Source of the DNA: Tessaracoccus caeni
GTDB taxonomy: Bacteria; Actinomycetota; Actinomycetes; Propionibacteriales; Propionibacteriaceae
Length of the DNA stretch: 64,000 nucleotides
Direction of reading: 5' to 3'
NCBI RefSeq assembly: GCF_029211185.1
Contig: NZ_JARGDO010000013.1
Coordinates: forward strand, 52,986-116,985
The position numbers and the translations under genes are program-made. Under the pieces are notes generated by a model, which saw nothing but the letters and a program-made list of their open reading frames with translations, made no database searches and had not been told where the DNA came from. Of the stretch, positions 17,542 to 27,105 are shown piece after piece (position 1 is the first letter of the stretch; each line of letters begins with the position of its first letter).

Positions 17542-19213
17542 CGGCCCTCCCCTCGACGAGCCGGCGATTCTCGACGCGGAACGTCCGGTCGGCGTGCGCC
17601 GCGGCGGAGCCCCGGTGACTGGCCATCACGATCGTGTGATCGGCGGCCAGTTCGTCGAGGGTGTCCCAGATGATCCGCTCGGACTCGAGGTCCACCTGCG
17701 AAGTGGGCTCGTCCAACAGCAGGAGCTCACGCCCGGACAGCATCGCGCGGGCCAGCGAGATGCGCTGCGCCTGGCCACCGGAGACGGCGAGTCCCCGCTC
17801 CCCCAACGGGGTGTTCAACCCCTCGGGCAGCCGGCGAGCCCAGCCGTCGAGGCCCAGCCGTTCGAGTGCCCGCCACAGTTCCTCGTCGGAGGCCTCCGGC
17901 CGGCCGATCCGGAGGTTCTCGGCGAGGGATCCGCAGAACAGCCAGGTGTGCTGACGCATCACCGCCGACCGGGCGCGCACCTCGTCCTGCGAGCCGGGAA
18001 CGAGCGGCACCCCGCCGACGATCACGCGCCCGCGCCGCGGGAGCAGGTCGCCGCCGAGCAGCGAGATCAGCGTCGACTTGCCCGAACCCGAGCGCCCGAA
18101 CACGGCGACCCGGGAGTTCTTCGGCACCCGCATGGACACGCCGTCGAGCACCGGCCGCCCCGGGCTGTAGCCGAAGGCCAGATCCTCGATCTCGACGACG
18201 ACCCCGTCGTCCGCGCCCACCCGGGCGCCCGGCACGGGAGCCGGCGCCGGCCGGCTCAGCAGGCCGGCCAACTGGCGTTGCACGGCGCGCCCGGCCATAC
18301 CGATGTAGAAGAAGCTGCCTACCTTGTCGACGGGCGCGGCCAGCAGAGTGGACAGGAGCACCAACGCGAGCGCCCGGCCCGCATCGATCGCCCCGCCATC
18401 CAGCCGCCAGAAGGCGAGCAGGGCGGCCGCGCCCACCATGAAGAGGGAGAAGACCAGGTCGGTGACGAACAAGATGGCCTGATTGCGCGCCAGCAAAGCC
18501 ATCGTCGCCCGCCGGTTCTCCTCTCCGGTGGCGGCCAGTCGATCGCCCGCCCGATGCGCGGCGCGCAGCAGCGTCAGCGTCGGCAGGCCCTGGATGGCCG
18601 TCAGGAAGTCGGCCGCGAGCTTGCCGCGGGCGGCCCGTGACGCCGTCGAGACCTTGCGGAACGCACGCTGGAAGCCGCCGATGGCGAGCGGGATGAACGG
18701 GATGCAGAGCGCCAGCACGGCCGCGCTCAGCGGGTCGATCGCAACGGCGATGGCGACGACGATCAGCAGCGGGCCGGCCACCGCACCGATCGCGCCACCG
18801 AGGAAGCTACCCCGGTATTGCGCGACGCGTTCGACGCCGTCGGTGAGCAGCGCCACCGTGCGCCCCGTCTGTTGAGCGCGGAACTCCGCCGGGCCCAGGT
18901 CGAAGCAATGGCTCAGCACCAACCGGTGCAGCCGCGCGCTTTCCTGCGTCGAGCTGCGATCGCCGACCAGCGCGGCGAGCCCTTGGGCGAGCGCAGCGAC
19001 GATCAGCAAGGCGACGGCCGCCCACACGCGCGCGTCACCGAACCACAGCCACCGCTCCCCCGCGATCAGGTCGGCCAGCACGATCAGGAACCAGGCCAGC
19101 ATCTGCGATCCGATCACGCCGCCCAGCACCTGAAGCACGACGCCCCGTCGGGCTCGCGCACTCACCGGCAGGCTGAGCGCGCGCGCCGACGGGGCGCGGG
19201 AAGAGGAGTTCAC
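17525..19213 (-). CDS. ABC exporter, fused membrane and ATPase domains (CydD-like half)
   Basis: The protein has about 562 residues with six membrane helices (about 20-310) and an ATPase domain carrying FGRSGSGKST, SGGQAQRISLARAML and LLLLDEPTSQVD. The catalytic Glu is present. GTG 19,213 was chosen because the longer frame runs into the preceding permease gene and homology begins after it; the ribosome binding site is weak, so the start is uncertain. It forms a pair with the overlapping gene at 15,817-17,541 and may be the tail of the zinc-regulated ABC operon upstream. Confidence 0.87.
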   Translation of the reverse strand: MNSSSRAPSARALSLPVSARARRGVVLQVLGGVIGSQMLAWFLIVLADLIAGERWLWFGDARVWAAVALLIVAALAQGLAALVGDRSSTQESARLHRLVLSHCFDLGPAEFRAQQTGRTVALLTDGVERVAQYRGSFLGGAIGAVAGPLLIVVAIAVAIDPLSAAVLALCIPFIPLAIGGFQRAFRKVSTASRAARGKLAADFLTAIQGLPTLTLLRAAHRAGDRLAATGEENRRATMALLARNQAILFVTDLVFSLFMVGAAALLAFWRLDGGAIDAGRALALVLLSTLLAAPVDKVGSFFYIGMAGRAVQRQLAGLLSRPAPAPVPGARVGADDGVVVEIEDLAFGYSPGRPVLDGVSMRVPKNSRVAVFGRSGSGKSTLISLLGGDLLPRRGRVIVGGVPLVPGSQDEVRARSAVMRQHTWLFCGSLAENLRIGRPEASDEELWRALERLGLDGWARRLPEGLNTPLGERGLAVSGGQAQRISLARAMLSGRELLLLDEPTSQVDLESERIIWDTLDELAADHTIVMASHRGSAAAHADRTFRVENRRLVEGRADGTDA

Positions 19214-19268
19214 GCCTCGACCATAGTCGTGCCTCCAGACAGTCCGGACGGGGCCACCGGCTATCCGG

Positions 19269-21074
19269 CTATCCGACGCTCTCCAGGGCCACCGAACGCG
19301 CCTTGGCTGCGGCGCCGGAGCGTCCGCGTCGCGAGGCACCGCCCACCGGGAGCGAGGCCAGGGAGACCGCGAGCACCGAGGCCAGGATCAGGGCCGCCGC
19401 GGGGGCGAGCACCGTCCACGGCGCGCGCTCCACGTAGCCCATGCCCTCTCCCAGCACCAGCCCCCATTCGGGGGTGGGCTGATGCGGGCCGAGCCCGAGG
19501 AAACCCAGAGCAGCCAAGGCCAGCGCGATGCCGGGGAGCCGCAGCACCGCGTGCCGCGACACCGGGCCGATCACCGCCGGCAGCACGTGCTGGAACAGGA
19601 TGCGTGCCCTGCCGACGCCGAGCACCGGAAGCAGCGAGACGTAGGGTTGCGCCCGAGCCTCGACCACCAGCGCCGCGGTGTGCGCGGCGAGCGGCGCCCA
19701 GCTCACCAGCGCCACGGCGATGGCAGCGCCCTCGATCGACGGACCAGAGATGGCGGCGACGATGAGGCCGGCGATGATCGGCGGGGCCGCGTTGGTCACC
19801 TCCAGCGGACCGGTGACAGCCCTCGGGAAGCAGCCGAGAATCAGCCCGATCACCAGACATACGAGCACGACGAGCACCGCCACGCCCAGCGTTGTCACCG
19901 CCCCGTGGCCGACGCGGCCCAACAGGTCGCGTCCAAGGGCGTCGGCGCCGAACGGCAGCTCAAGGCTCGGGGGCGCCAGCCGGCCGTGCACCGCGGCGTA
20001 CGGGTCGCGGAACAGGCCCGCGACGACGATGATGACCAGCGCGGCTCCACTCAGAATCGGAGCGACCAGGTCGCGCCGCCGGAAGCGCACCTCCGGCGCA
20101 GGCACCGGCAGGCTGCCCAGCCGCAAGGCCGGGCCCAGCAGCACCCACCGCAAGGCCGACACCACGATGCCCACCGTCACGGCCAGCAGGAGCAGCAACA
20201 GGATGCCGGCCTGCAGCGCAGGGATGTCCTGCGACGCCGCCGAGCCCAGCGTCGCCCGTCCCAGCCCGGGAATGGCGAACACCTCCTCGACGGCCACCGC
20301 TCCGCCGGTCAGCCCGATCAGCGCGAGGCCCACCTGGCTGAGGATCGACGGCAGGGCCCGCCGGATCACGGCCAGCGCGATCCGGCGGTTGCCGAAGCCC
20401 GCGAGCCGCCAGGTGACGATCCACTTCTCCGCGAAGGTGGCGGTGATGGCGTCGGCGATGAGCCGGCCCATCAGGCCACCGGCGGGGATGCCGAGCGCCA
20501 GGCCGGGCAGCACCGCGTACAGCGGCCCGTTCCACCCGTAGGGCGGGAACCAGCCCAGCCACACGGCGCCGACGACGAGCAGCACGGAGGCCAGCAGGAA
20601 TTCCGGCAGCGCCGTCATCACCACCGCGGCGGCACCCGAGCCTCGCGACGGCACGCCCCGCAGGCCGGCCCGCAGCGCGGGCGCAGCGAGCAGCACGGCA
20701 AAGGTGAGCGCCATGGTGATGGCGAACAGCATCAGGGTGAGCGAGATCCCCAGTGCCCCGATCATGCCCGGCAGCACCGGCTTCCCGTTGATCCAGGACA
20801 CCCCGGCGTCGCCCCGGAGCAGGCCGCCGAGCCAGTCGAGGAACATCAGCCACGGCCCGCGGTCGAAGCCGAGTTCCTGGCGCACCAGCGCCAGCGCCTC
20901 GGGCGTCGCCTCGAGGTCGGCATAGCGCGCCCGCAGCACCGTGTACTCGGGGCTGCGCCCGGACAGCCACGGCAGCATGCCGATGAGCACCACCACGCCC
21001 GCGATGGCCGCCGCGCGCGAGGCGCCGACGATCAGCGGGCCGCTCATACCGCGCAGGGATCCCACGGGACTCAC
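19269..21074 (-). CDS. Fused DppB-DppC-type ABC permease (peptide/nickel/metallophore family)
   Basis: The protein has about 601 residues and carries both permease subunits in one chain. Residues about 1-315 resemble DppB/NikB (N-terminal helix, ELGFDRGPWLMFLDWLGGLLRGDAG, GAVAVEEVFAIPGLGRATL). Residues about 330-601 resemble DppC/NikC (DPYAAVHGRLAPPSLELPFGADALGRDLLGRVGHGA and LAALGFLGLGP). In most bacteria these are two genes. GTG 21,074 overlaps the binding-protein stop (GTGA). It should form the membrane channel served by the two ATPases encoded upstream in the operon. Confidence 0.92.
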   Translation of the reverse strand: MSPVGSLRGMSGPLIVGASRAAAIAGVVVLIGMLPWLSGRSPEYTVLRARYADLEATPEALALVRQELGFDRGPWLMFLDWLGGLLRGDAGVSWINGKPVLPGMIGALGISLTLMLFAITMALTFAVLLAAPALRAGLRGVPSRGSGAAAVVMTALPEFLLASVLLVVGAVWLGWFPPYGWNGPLYAVLPGLALGIPAGGLMGRLIADAITATFAEKWIVTWRLAGFGNRRIALAVIRRALPSILSQVGLALIGLTGGAVAVEEVFAIPGLGRATLGSAASQDIPALQAGILLLLLLAVTVGIVVSALRWVLLGPALRLGSLPVPAPEVRFRRRDLVAPILSGAALVIIVVAGLFRDPYAAVHGRLAPPSLELPFGADALGRDLLGRVGHGAVTTLGVAVLVVLVCLVIGLILGCFPRAVTGPLEVTNAAPPIIAGLIVAAISGPSIEGAAIAVALVSWAPLAAHTAALVVEARAQPYVSLLPVLGVGRARILFQHVLPAVIGPVSRHAVLRLPGIALALAALGFLGLGPHQPTPEWGLVLGEGMGYVERAPWTVLAPAAALILASVLAVSLASLPVGGASRRGRSGAAAKARSVALESVG

Positions 21075-22618
21075 TCCACGACGCTCTTCGAGGTGATCAG
21101 CGTGCGCTCGCGCGGATCGCGGTCGACGCCGGAGACGCCGGCGGCCTCACCCTGGATGACGCGCTCGTGCAGCATCGGGATGGCCGCGTCGCGGGAGAGG
21201 ATCGCGGCCTCGGCCATCATGATCGCCTCCCGGCGCTCCGGGCCGGCCTCCGTCTCGGACGCCTTCTGGATCAGGGCGTCCACCTCTTCGTCGCAGAACT
21301 GGGAGATGTTGAAGGTGCCCTCGCAGGAGAAGTCGCTGGCCAGGTAGGCCACCGGGTCGCCGGAGTCGATGATCGTGGCACGCGACAGGATGAACAGATC
21401 GAACTTGCCCTCCAGGGCATCCGCCTCGATGTAGGTGTACTCGCGCACGTCCTGCTCTACGACGAAGCCCGCCTTCTCCAGCTGCTGCGCGATGAGCACG
21501 GCCACCTCGGGCAGCTCGGCGCGATCGGTGAAGGTGCCCAGCGTGATCTTCACCCCGTCCACCTTGGCCGGCGCGGTGGCGTGGTGCTCGAGCTCCTCGG
21601 TGTAGGCGGCGCCGCTGCGCAGGTCGGCGGCCCACGGCAGCGCCGGGCCCAGCAGGCCGGCGGCCACGTCGGCTCGACCCTCGTAGACGGTGTCGACGAC
21701 GGTGGCTCGGTCGATGGCCTCCGCCGCAGCAGCGCGCACCGCCGGGTCGGCGAACGGCCCGGACTCGGTGTTCAGGTAGAGGGTGTTGGTGCGCGGCATC
21801 GGCACTTCGTGCACCAGGCTCTCCTCGATCTGCGCCACCTGACCGACCGGGATCGCCTCCACCACCTGGGCGGTGCCGGTGCGCAGCGCGGCGGCGCGAG
21901 CGGTGCCGTCGGGAACGAACTTGACGTCGATCCCGGCGGAGGCGGCCTTCTCGCCCCAGTAGCCGTCGTAGCGGTTCAGCGTCGCGCCGGCGGTGCCATC
22001 GACGGCCACCAGCTCGAACGGCCCAGTGCCGTGGCCTACAGGGTCGACCACGCCGTCGGCCCCGTAGGCGGCCTCGGCCAGCATCGCGAGCTGCGGGCTG
22101 GAGAGGCGCTGTGGCACCAGCGGATCGGGGTTCTCGGTGGTCACGATCACGTCGGTGCCGTCGGCCTTGACCACCATCCCGACGCCGTTCAGGATGCGTG
22201 GCAGCGGCGTGGCCTTGGTGGCGGCGGTCAGCGACGCCGCGGCGCGCTCGGCGGTGAAGTCGGTGCCGTCGTGGAACTTCACGCCCTCGCGAATGGTGAA
22301 CCGCCACTCGGTGGGGCTGGTCTGATTCCACTCGGTGGCCAGGCCGGGCTGGGCGTCGCCGTTCTCGTCGAGGGTGATGAGGGTCTCCGCCATGCTCCAC
22401 CGCGACAGCTTGAAGGCGTCATCGCTCAGCGGGGTGAGGCCGCTGCGCGGGGGCTGCAGCATGGCGATGCTGATCCTCGCGTCGCCGGACGCACCCGCGG
22501 TGCCGGAGGCACTTGCGCCGGGCTGGGTGGTGTCGGAGAAGCAGGCGCTGAGCGGCAGGGCCAGGCCGGCGACGGCGAGCAGGGTGATGATCCGCCGGGG
22601 GGACGGGGTCTTGCGCAT
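21071..22618 (-). CDS. Peptide/nickel-type solute-binding lipoprotein
   Basis: The protein has 515 residues with a lipoprotein signal peptide (lipobox LSAC, about Cys26) and the SBP_bac_5 fold landmarks: WRFTIREGVKFHDGTDFTAE, GTGPFELV, NRYDGYWGEK and a C-terminal ILSRDAAIPMLHE. SBP_bac_5 proteins bind peptides, nickel chelates or opine metallophores. The operon position behind a Zur-like box points to a zinc complex as ligand, which is inference. Confidence 0.92.
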   Translation of the reverse strand: MRKTPSPRRIITLLAVAGLALPLSACFSDTTQPGASASGTAGASGDARISIAMLQPPRSGLTPLSDDAFKLSRWSMAETLITLDENGDAQPGLATEWNQTSPTEWRFTIREGVKFHDGTDFTAERAAASLTAATKATPLPRILNGVGMVVKADGTDVIVTTENPDPLVPQRLSSPQLAMLAEAAYGADGVVDPVGHGTGPFELVAVDGTAGATLNRYDGYWGEKAASAGIDVKFVPDGTARAAALRTGTAQVVEAIPVGQVAQIEESLVHEVPMPRTNTLYLNTESGPFADPAVRAAAAEAIDRATVVDTVYEGRADVAAGLLGPALPWAADLRSGAAYTEELEHHATAPAKVDGVKITLGTFTDRAELPEVAVLIAQQLEKAGFVVEQDVREYTYIEADALEGKFDLFILSRATIIDSGDPVAYLASDFSCEGTFNISQFCDEEVDALIQKASETEAGPERREAIMMAEAAILSRDAAIPMLHERVIQGEAAGVSGVDRDPRERTLITSKSVVE

Positions 22619-22678
22619 GGTTGTGTCGCTTTCTTGTTCGATGTCTGATTCGTTGTCGGGTTTCGGGGGAGATGGGGG

Positions 22679-23962
22679 CTACGCGGTCGCGAAGTCGGGA
22701 ACGAGGCGGGGCACCAGCCAGGCGGAGATCACCGGCAGCGCGGCGAGCACGAGCCACACCCAGGCCGCCGAGGGAGCCGGCGCATCCGCGAGCGAGTAGA
22801 GGCCGCCGAGGGCGGTGTTGCCGACGAGCACCGCGATCCCTCCGCAGGTGGCCAGCAGGCCGTAGGCGGCGCCCCAGCACTCGCGGTCTGCGAATCGCGG
22901 AACGAGGGACAGCACCAACGGAGTGAGGATGAGGTGGCCGAGCGTCAGCAGCACGGTGGAGGCGAAGGCAGGGGCCAAAGCCGCGATGCCCTCAGCGGGC
23001 TCTCGAGGTGCCGCGGCCGCGAGCACCGCGAAGGCAGCCGTCAGCAACAGATAGCCCAGCCGCAGGCTTCGGGCCTCGCCCCAGCAGCGCGAGAACCGGG
23101 CAACGGGCAGCTGCAGGGCGATGGTGAGCACGGAGACGACGGCGAAGACCAGCGCGAGCGCCCCGTCGTCCGCCCCGGCGCGTTCCAGCTCGACGGGGTA
23201 GCCGAGGTAGAGCTGGTTGTAGGCCAGCAGGTTGACCGAGGCCAGCACGGCCAGCGCGACGAAGCGACGGTTGCGCAGCACCATGCCGAAGCTCACGAAG
23301 ACCGGCCGCCGGGCGCCCCGCGCCGGAATCTCGCGAGGAAGCAGCAGTGAGAGCGCGATCGCGATCACGACGAACAGGGCCGCCCCGCATCCGGCCACGG
23401 CGGCGAAGCCCCAGCCCAGCAGCGCCGCGCCCACCAGCGGCCCGATCGCGGCGCCGGCCTCGCCGAAGACGGCGAGCAGCGCGAACAGCGTGGTCTTGCG
23501 GCCCAGATCCAGGCGTCGCGCGTCGGCGCGCGCCACCAGCGCCTCGACGGCGGGCGAGAAGAGCGCCCCGCCCATGCCGGTGAGCACGGTGCCGGCGACG
23601 AAGACGGCCAGCCGCAGCCCCTGCCCGAGGGCGAGCACCTCGGCGGTGGACCAGGCCAGCAGCGAGAACCCCGTCACCCGGACCGCGCATCCGATCAGGA
23701 TCAGGGCCCGCGCGCCGAACCGATCGGCCAAGGCCCCGCCGAAGAGGAAGAGGCCTTGCTGGGCCGCGGTGCGCAGGCCCAGCACGAGACCGACGGTGGC
23801 GCCGGCGAGCGCGAAGTCGTTGCGCAGGATCCCCGCGAGGAAGGGCACCACCGCGAAGAAGCCCACGTTGAACAGCAGCTGGGTGCCGAGCAGCACCCCC
23901 GCGCGGGGCGCCGCCGAGCGGGCATCCGCCGGCGCGGTGGCGTCGGAGGCGGTGATGGTCAC
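22679..23962 (-). CDS. Major facilitator superfamily transporter (possible metallophore exporter)
   Basis: The protein has 427 residues with about twelve membrane segments and an MFS motif A-like loop (GGALADRFGARALILIG). It starts at GTG 23,962, overlapping the ATPase stop (GTGA), so it is translationally coupled inside the ABC operon. An MFS exporter in the middle of a peptide/nickel-type ABC importer is the layout of the staphylopine Cnt system (CntE). By analogy it may export a metallophore; no biosynthesis genes for one are in the window. Confidence 0.88.
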   Translation of the reverse strand: MTITASDATAPADARSAAPRAGVLLGTQLLFNVGFFAVVPFLAGILRNDFALAGATVGLVLGLRTAAQQGLFLFGGALADRFGARALILIGCAVRVTGFSLLAWSTAEVLALGQGLRLAVFVAGTVLTGMGGALFSPAVEALVARADARRLDLGRKTTLFALLAVFGEAGAAIGPLVGAALLGWGFAAVAGCGAALFVVIAIALSLLLPREIPARGARRPVFVSFGMVLRNRRFVALAVLASVNLLAYNQLYLGYPVELERAGADDGALALVFAVVSVLTIALQLPVARFSRCWGEARSLRLGYLLLTAAFAVLAAAAPREPAEGIAALAPAFASTVLLTLGHLILTPLVLSLVPRFADRECWGAAYGLLATCGGIAVLVGNTALGGLYSLADAPAPSAAWVWLVLAALPVISAWLVPRLVPDFATA

Positions 23963-24792
23963 TCCGCCGATCCCGCCTCGGGCTCGACGACGCGCAGCCG
24001 GGGACGGGAGTTGACGATCGCGCGGGTCGCGTCGTGCTTGGGGTTGGTCAGCAACTCAGAGGTCACGCCCTCCTCGACGATCCGGCCGTCCGCCAGCACG
24101 CACGAGTTGCCGCACAGCAGTCGCACGGCGTCGAGGTCGTGACTCACGAAACCCACGCCGACGCCCTGCTCGCGCACGATGTCGCCGAACAGCTGCAGCA
24201 CCTCGTCGCGCAGAGGGCGGTCCAGGCCACTCACCGGCTCGTCCGCCAGCAGGATCCGGGCCCCCGTCGCGAGCGCCCGTGCGATGGCCACGCGTTGCGC
24301 CTGCCCGCCGGATAGCTCGCCGGGGCGTCGTCCGATCAGGTGCTCGTCGAGGTGCACGCTGGCCAGCGCCTGCCGGGCGAGCGCGCGGTGGTCACCGGGG
24401 ACGCCGAGGCGTCGCATCGGATGCACGACGAGCTGCTCGACGGTCATCCGTGGGTCGAGGCTGGTGGCGGGATCCTGCGGGATGTACTGCACGTGGCGCC
24501 GGAACGGGCGGAGCCCCCGGGTGGAGCGGCCGCGCAGCGGCTCGTCGCCCACCAGCACCTCGCCCGAGTCGGGGCGCTCCAGACCGAGCAGGATGCGCAG
24601 CAGCGTCGACTTCCCCGAGCCCGACCGCCCGACGATGCCGAGCGCCTCGCCGGTGCCGATCCGGATGTCGAGCCCGGTGAGCACGTGCACGTGCTCGGGC
24701 CGACGGAAGGGAGAGCTGCTGACCCGGCGGTAGTGGTGTGTGAGCCCCGCCGCCTCGAGTGCGGCGTCGGCTGCGTAGGCCGGCGCGCTCAT
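23959..24792 (-). CDS. ABC transporter ATPase, DppF/CntF-like
   Basis: The protein has 277 residues. Walker A GRSGSGKST, Q-loop QYIPQDPATSLDPRMTV, signature LSGGQAQRVAIARAL and Walker B ILLADEPVSGLD are present. The Q-loop form is typical of the peptide/nickel family. ATG 24,792 overlaps the stop of the first ATPase gene (ATGA). It would pair with that ATPase as a heterodimer on the fused permease. Confidence 0.93.
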   Translation of the reverse strand: MSAPAYAADAALEAAGLTHHYRRVSSSPFRRPEHVHVLTGLDIRIGTGEALGIVGRSGSGKSTLLRILLGLERPDSGEVLVGDEPLRGRSTRGLRPFRRHVQYIPQDPATSLDPRMTVEQLVVHPMRRLGVPGDHRALARQALASVHLDEHLIGRRPGELSGGQAQRVAIARALATGARILLADEPVSGLDRPLRDEVLQLFGDIVREQGVGVGFVSHDLDAVRLLCGNSCVLADGRIVEEGVTSELLTNPKHDATRAIVNSRPRLRVVEPEAGSAE

Positions 24793-25544
24793 GCGGCCCT
24801 CACCGCGTCGACGAGCTCGCGCGTGTACGGGTGTCGCGGGGCGGTGATGAGCGTCTCGAAGTCGCCCTCCTCCACCACGCGGCCGCCCTGAAGCACCACC
24901 GCACGGTCGCAGATCTGGGAGGCCGCGGCGATGTCGTGGGTGATGAACAGCAGCGCCATGCCGGCCCGTTCCTGAGCGGCCGAGAGGGTGCCCAGCACCT
25001 GGGCCTGGCTCACCACGTCGAGCGCGGTGGTGGGCTCGTCGGCCACCAGAATGCTCGCCTCGCACAGCAGGGCGAGCGCGATGCAGACCCGCTGACGCTG
25101 CCCGCCGGACAGCTCGGCGGGGTAGGAGCGCAGCACGCGCTCCGGCTCCTCGATGCCGCACGCGTCCAGCACCTCGACGGCGCGCGCGTGGGCCGCGACC
25201 GGGGCCAGTCCCGCGTTGCTCAGCGGAACCCCCAGCTGCCGGCCCACCCGCACCAATGGGTTGAGCGCACTCGCGCTGTCCTGCTGCACGCAGGCGATCC
25301 GGCCGGCCGGGCGCCGGCTCGACATCACATCGACCCGCTCCCCCTCGATCGTGAGGTCGCCGGTGGCGTCGAGCAGCCGCGAGAGCGAGCCGGCGATCGT
25401 CGCGGCGGTCAGCGACTTGCCCGACCCCGAGTGGCCGAGGAGAGCCACGCTCTCCCCGCGGGACAGGGTCAGGGAGATGCCGTGCAGCAGCGAGGTGCCG
25501 CCGACGCGCACCTTGAGGTCGTCGAGTCTGAGAGCTTCGGTCAT
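24789..25544 (-). CDS. ABC transporter ATPase, DppD/CntD-like
   Basis: The protein has 251 residues. Walker A GHSGSGKS, Q-loop CVQQDSASALNPLVRVG, signature LSGGQRQRVCIALAL and Walker B ILVADEPTTALD are present, with the family tail APRHPYTRELV. It is the first gene of the leftward operon and lies 45 bp from a Zur-like box, which places the whole importer under zinc control. Confidence 0.93.
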   Translation of the reverse strand: MTEALRLDDLKVRVGGTSLLHGISLTLSRGESVALLGHSGSGKSLTAATIAGSLSRLLDATGDLTIEGERVDVMSSRRPAGRIACVQQDSASALNPLVRVGRQLGVPLSNAGLAPVAAHARAVEVLDACGIEEPERVLRSYPAELSGGQRQRVCIALALLCEASILVADEPTTALDVVSQAQVLGTLSAAQERAGMALLFITHDIAAASQICDRAVVLQGGRVVEEGDFETLITAPRHPYTRELVDAVRAA

Positions 25545-25589
25545 GAGTCCATCACTTTCTCGCCCGGCACATCGACCGGACTCTAAAAA

Positions 25590-25604
25590 TGATAATCGTT
25601 ACCA
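25590..25604. promoter_or_regulatory. Zur-like box before the ABC importer operon
   Basis: TGATAATCGTTACCA matches the symmetric zinc-box pattern TGATAATCATTATCA at 13 of 15 positions. It is 45 bp upstream of the first ATPase gene. Confidence 0.8.
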
Positions 25605-25725
25605 TTACCGCGCGCAAAGGCGTCCACTCGGAGCCACCGGCAGGCCACTTACGGAGCGGCAACCTCGGTGACTACGTGGCCGTACTCGACGGACCGGAGA
25701 ATCGGGCGGAGAGGCCGTGGCCAAC

Positions 25726-26988
25726 TCAGCCGATCTGGACGGCCGCCTGCCTCGTCGCCTCGCCCACCGGAACCAGCCGGGTGAGCTGGGTGACGTGCCG
25801 TGGCTCGAGTTCCTCAAGAGACGACACACCGAGCAGCTTCATCGTGCGCTCGATCTCCGAGCGGAGGATGTCGATGGTGCGGGTGACGCCCGCGTGCCCG
25901 CCTGCCATGAGGCCGTAGAGGTAGGCCCGGCCGATCAGGGTGAACTTCGCGCCGAGGGCGACCGAGGCGACGATGTCTGCGCCGTTCATGATGCCGGTGT
26001 CGACCATGATCGTCGCGTCCTTGCCCACCTCTCGCACCACCTCGGGCAGCAGCCGGAAGGGAATCGGCGCCCGATCGAGCTGACGACCGCCATGGTTCGA
26101 CAGCACGATGCCGTCCACACCGTAGTCGACGAGGCGCACCGAGTCGGCGACGTTCTGCACGCCCTTGATCACGATCTTGCCGGGCCACATCTCGCGAATG
26201 ATCTTGAGGTCGTCGTAGCTGATCGTCGGGTCCATCGCCGAATCGAGCAGCTCACCGACGGTGCCACCCGTGCTGGAGAGCGAAGCGAACTCGAGCGTCG
26301 GGGTGGTGAGGAAATCGATCCACCACCACGGGCGAGGAATCGCGTTGATGACCGTGCCCAGCGTGAGCTGCGGGGGGATCGAGAAACCGTTGCGCTTGTC
26401 GCGCAGGCGGGCGCCGGCGACCGGGGTGTCGACGGTGAACATCAGGGTGTCGAAGCCCGCCTCCGCCGCACGCTTGACGAGGCCGTAGGAGATCTCGCGC
26501 TGGCGCATCACGTAGAGCTGGAACCAGTTGCGGCCGTGAGGATTCGCGGCCTTCACGTCCTCGATCGAGGTGGTGCCCAGCGTCGAGAGGGTGAAGGGAA
26601 TGCCGGCTTCACCGGCTGCGGTCGCGCCGGCGATCTCGCCCTCGGTCTGCATGAGACGGGTGAACCCCGTCGGGGCGATGCCGAAGGGCAACGCGCTGCG
26701 TCCGCCGAGGATCTCGGTCGAGGTGTCGACGTTGGCCGCGGGGCGCAGGATGTCGGGATGGAACTCGATGTCCTCGAACGCCTGGCGCGCCCGGGTGAGC
26801 GACAGCTCGTACTCAGCCGAGCCGTCGGTGTAGTCGAAGGCGGCCTTGGGGGTGCGGCGCTTCGCGATCGTGCGCAGGTCGTAGATGGTGAGGGCCGCGT
26901 CGAGACGACGCTTCTTGGCGCTGAGTTCGGGCTTTCTGAACTGCACGAGCTCAAGCAGTTCCGCCAGGTTCGGGAGTTGACGCTTCAT
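25726..26988 (-). CDS. FMN-dependent alpha-hydroxy-acid dehydrogenase (L-lactate dehydrogenase LldD-like)
   Basis: The protein has 420 residues. It has the FMN-dependent alpha-hydroxy acid dehydrogenase landmarks: [11 protein letters not shown] near the start, [23 protein letters not shown], and the active-site SNHGGRQLD (catalytic His near residue 299). It probably oxidises L-lactate to pyruvate in the cytoplasm or at the membrane. ATG 26,988 follows GGAAGGAC. It lies between the zinc-controlled aldolase gene and the importer operon, separated from the aldolase by a strong terminator, and no zinc box is seen directly in front of it. Confidence 0.9.
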   Translation of the reverse strand: MKRQLPNLAELLELVQFRKPELSAKKRRLDAALTIYDLRTIAKRRTPKAAFDYTDGSAEYELSLTRARQAFEDIEFHPDILRPAANVDTSTEILGGRSALPFGIAPTGFTRLMQTEGEIAGATAAGEAGIPFTLSTLGTTSIEDVKAANPHGRNWFQLYVMRQREISYGLVKRAAEAGFDTLMFTVDTPVAGARLRDKRNGFSIPPQLTLGTVINAIPRPWWWIDFLTTPTLEFASLSSTGGTVGELLDSAMDPTISYDDLKIIREMWPGKIVIKGVQNVADSVRLVDYGVDGIVLSNHGGRQLDRAPIPFRLLPEVVREVGKDATIMVDTGIMNGADIVASVALGAKFTLIGRAYLYGLMAGGHAGVTRTIDILRSEIERTMKLLGVSSLEELEPRHVTQLTRLVPVGEATRQAAVQIG

Positions 26989-27036
26989 CGTGTGTCCTTC
27001 CTGGGGCAAGTGGGCTGTCCGCAAGAAGCATATGGG

Positions 27037-27084
27037 TAAAAAGTGGCCGCCTGGCCCGGGCAATGCCCTTCCCGGACCAGACGG
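27037..27084 (-). terminator. Intrinsic terminator after the aldolase gene
   Basis: On the minus strand CGTCTGGTCCGGG and CCCGGGCCAGGCGG form a stem of about 13 bp with G-U pairs and a 10-nt loop, followed by ACTTTTT. Confidence 0.8.
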
Positions 27085-27105
27085 CACGTCTGGGGATGGC
27101 GACGA

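Noticed and set aside
15817..19213. Definite CydDC of cytochrome bd assembly
   Set aside because: No cydAB genes are nearby and the ATPase motifs do not separate CydDC from siderophore-type exporters or importers, so only a heterodimeric ABC exporter is claimed.
21081..21095. Fifth copy of the 15-mer from the ung-msrA element
   Set aside because: It lies in the coding end of the binding-protein gene and fits its frame (TSKSVV); without flanking similarity it is not called as part of the element.
19482..21347. Plus-strand open frame of 621 codons
   Set aside because: It is antisense to the fused permease and is extremely rich in Arg, His and Gln with no motif, as expected from a shadow of a membrane-protein gene.
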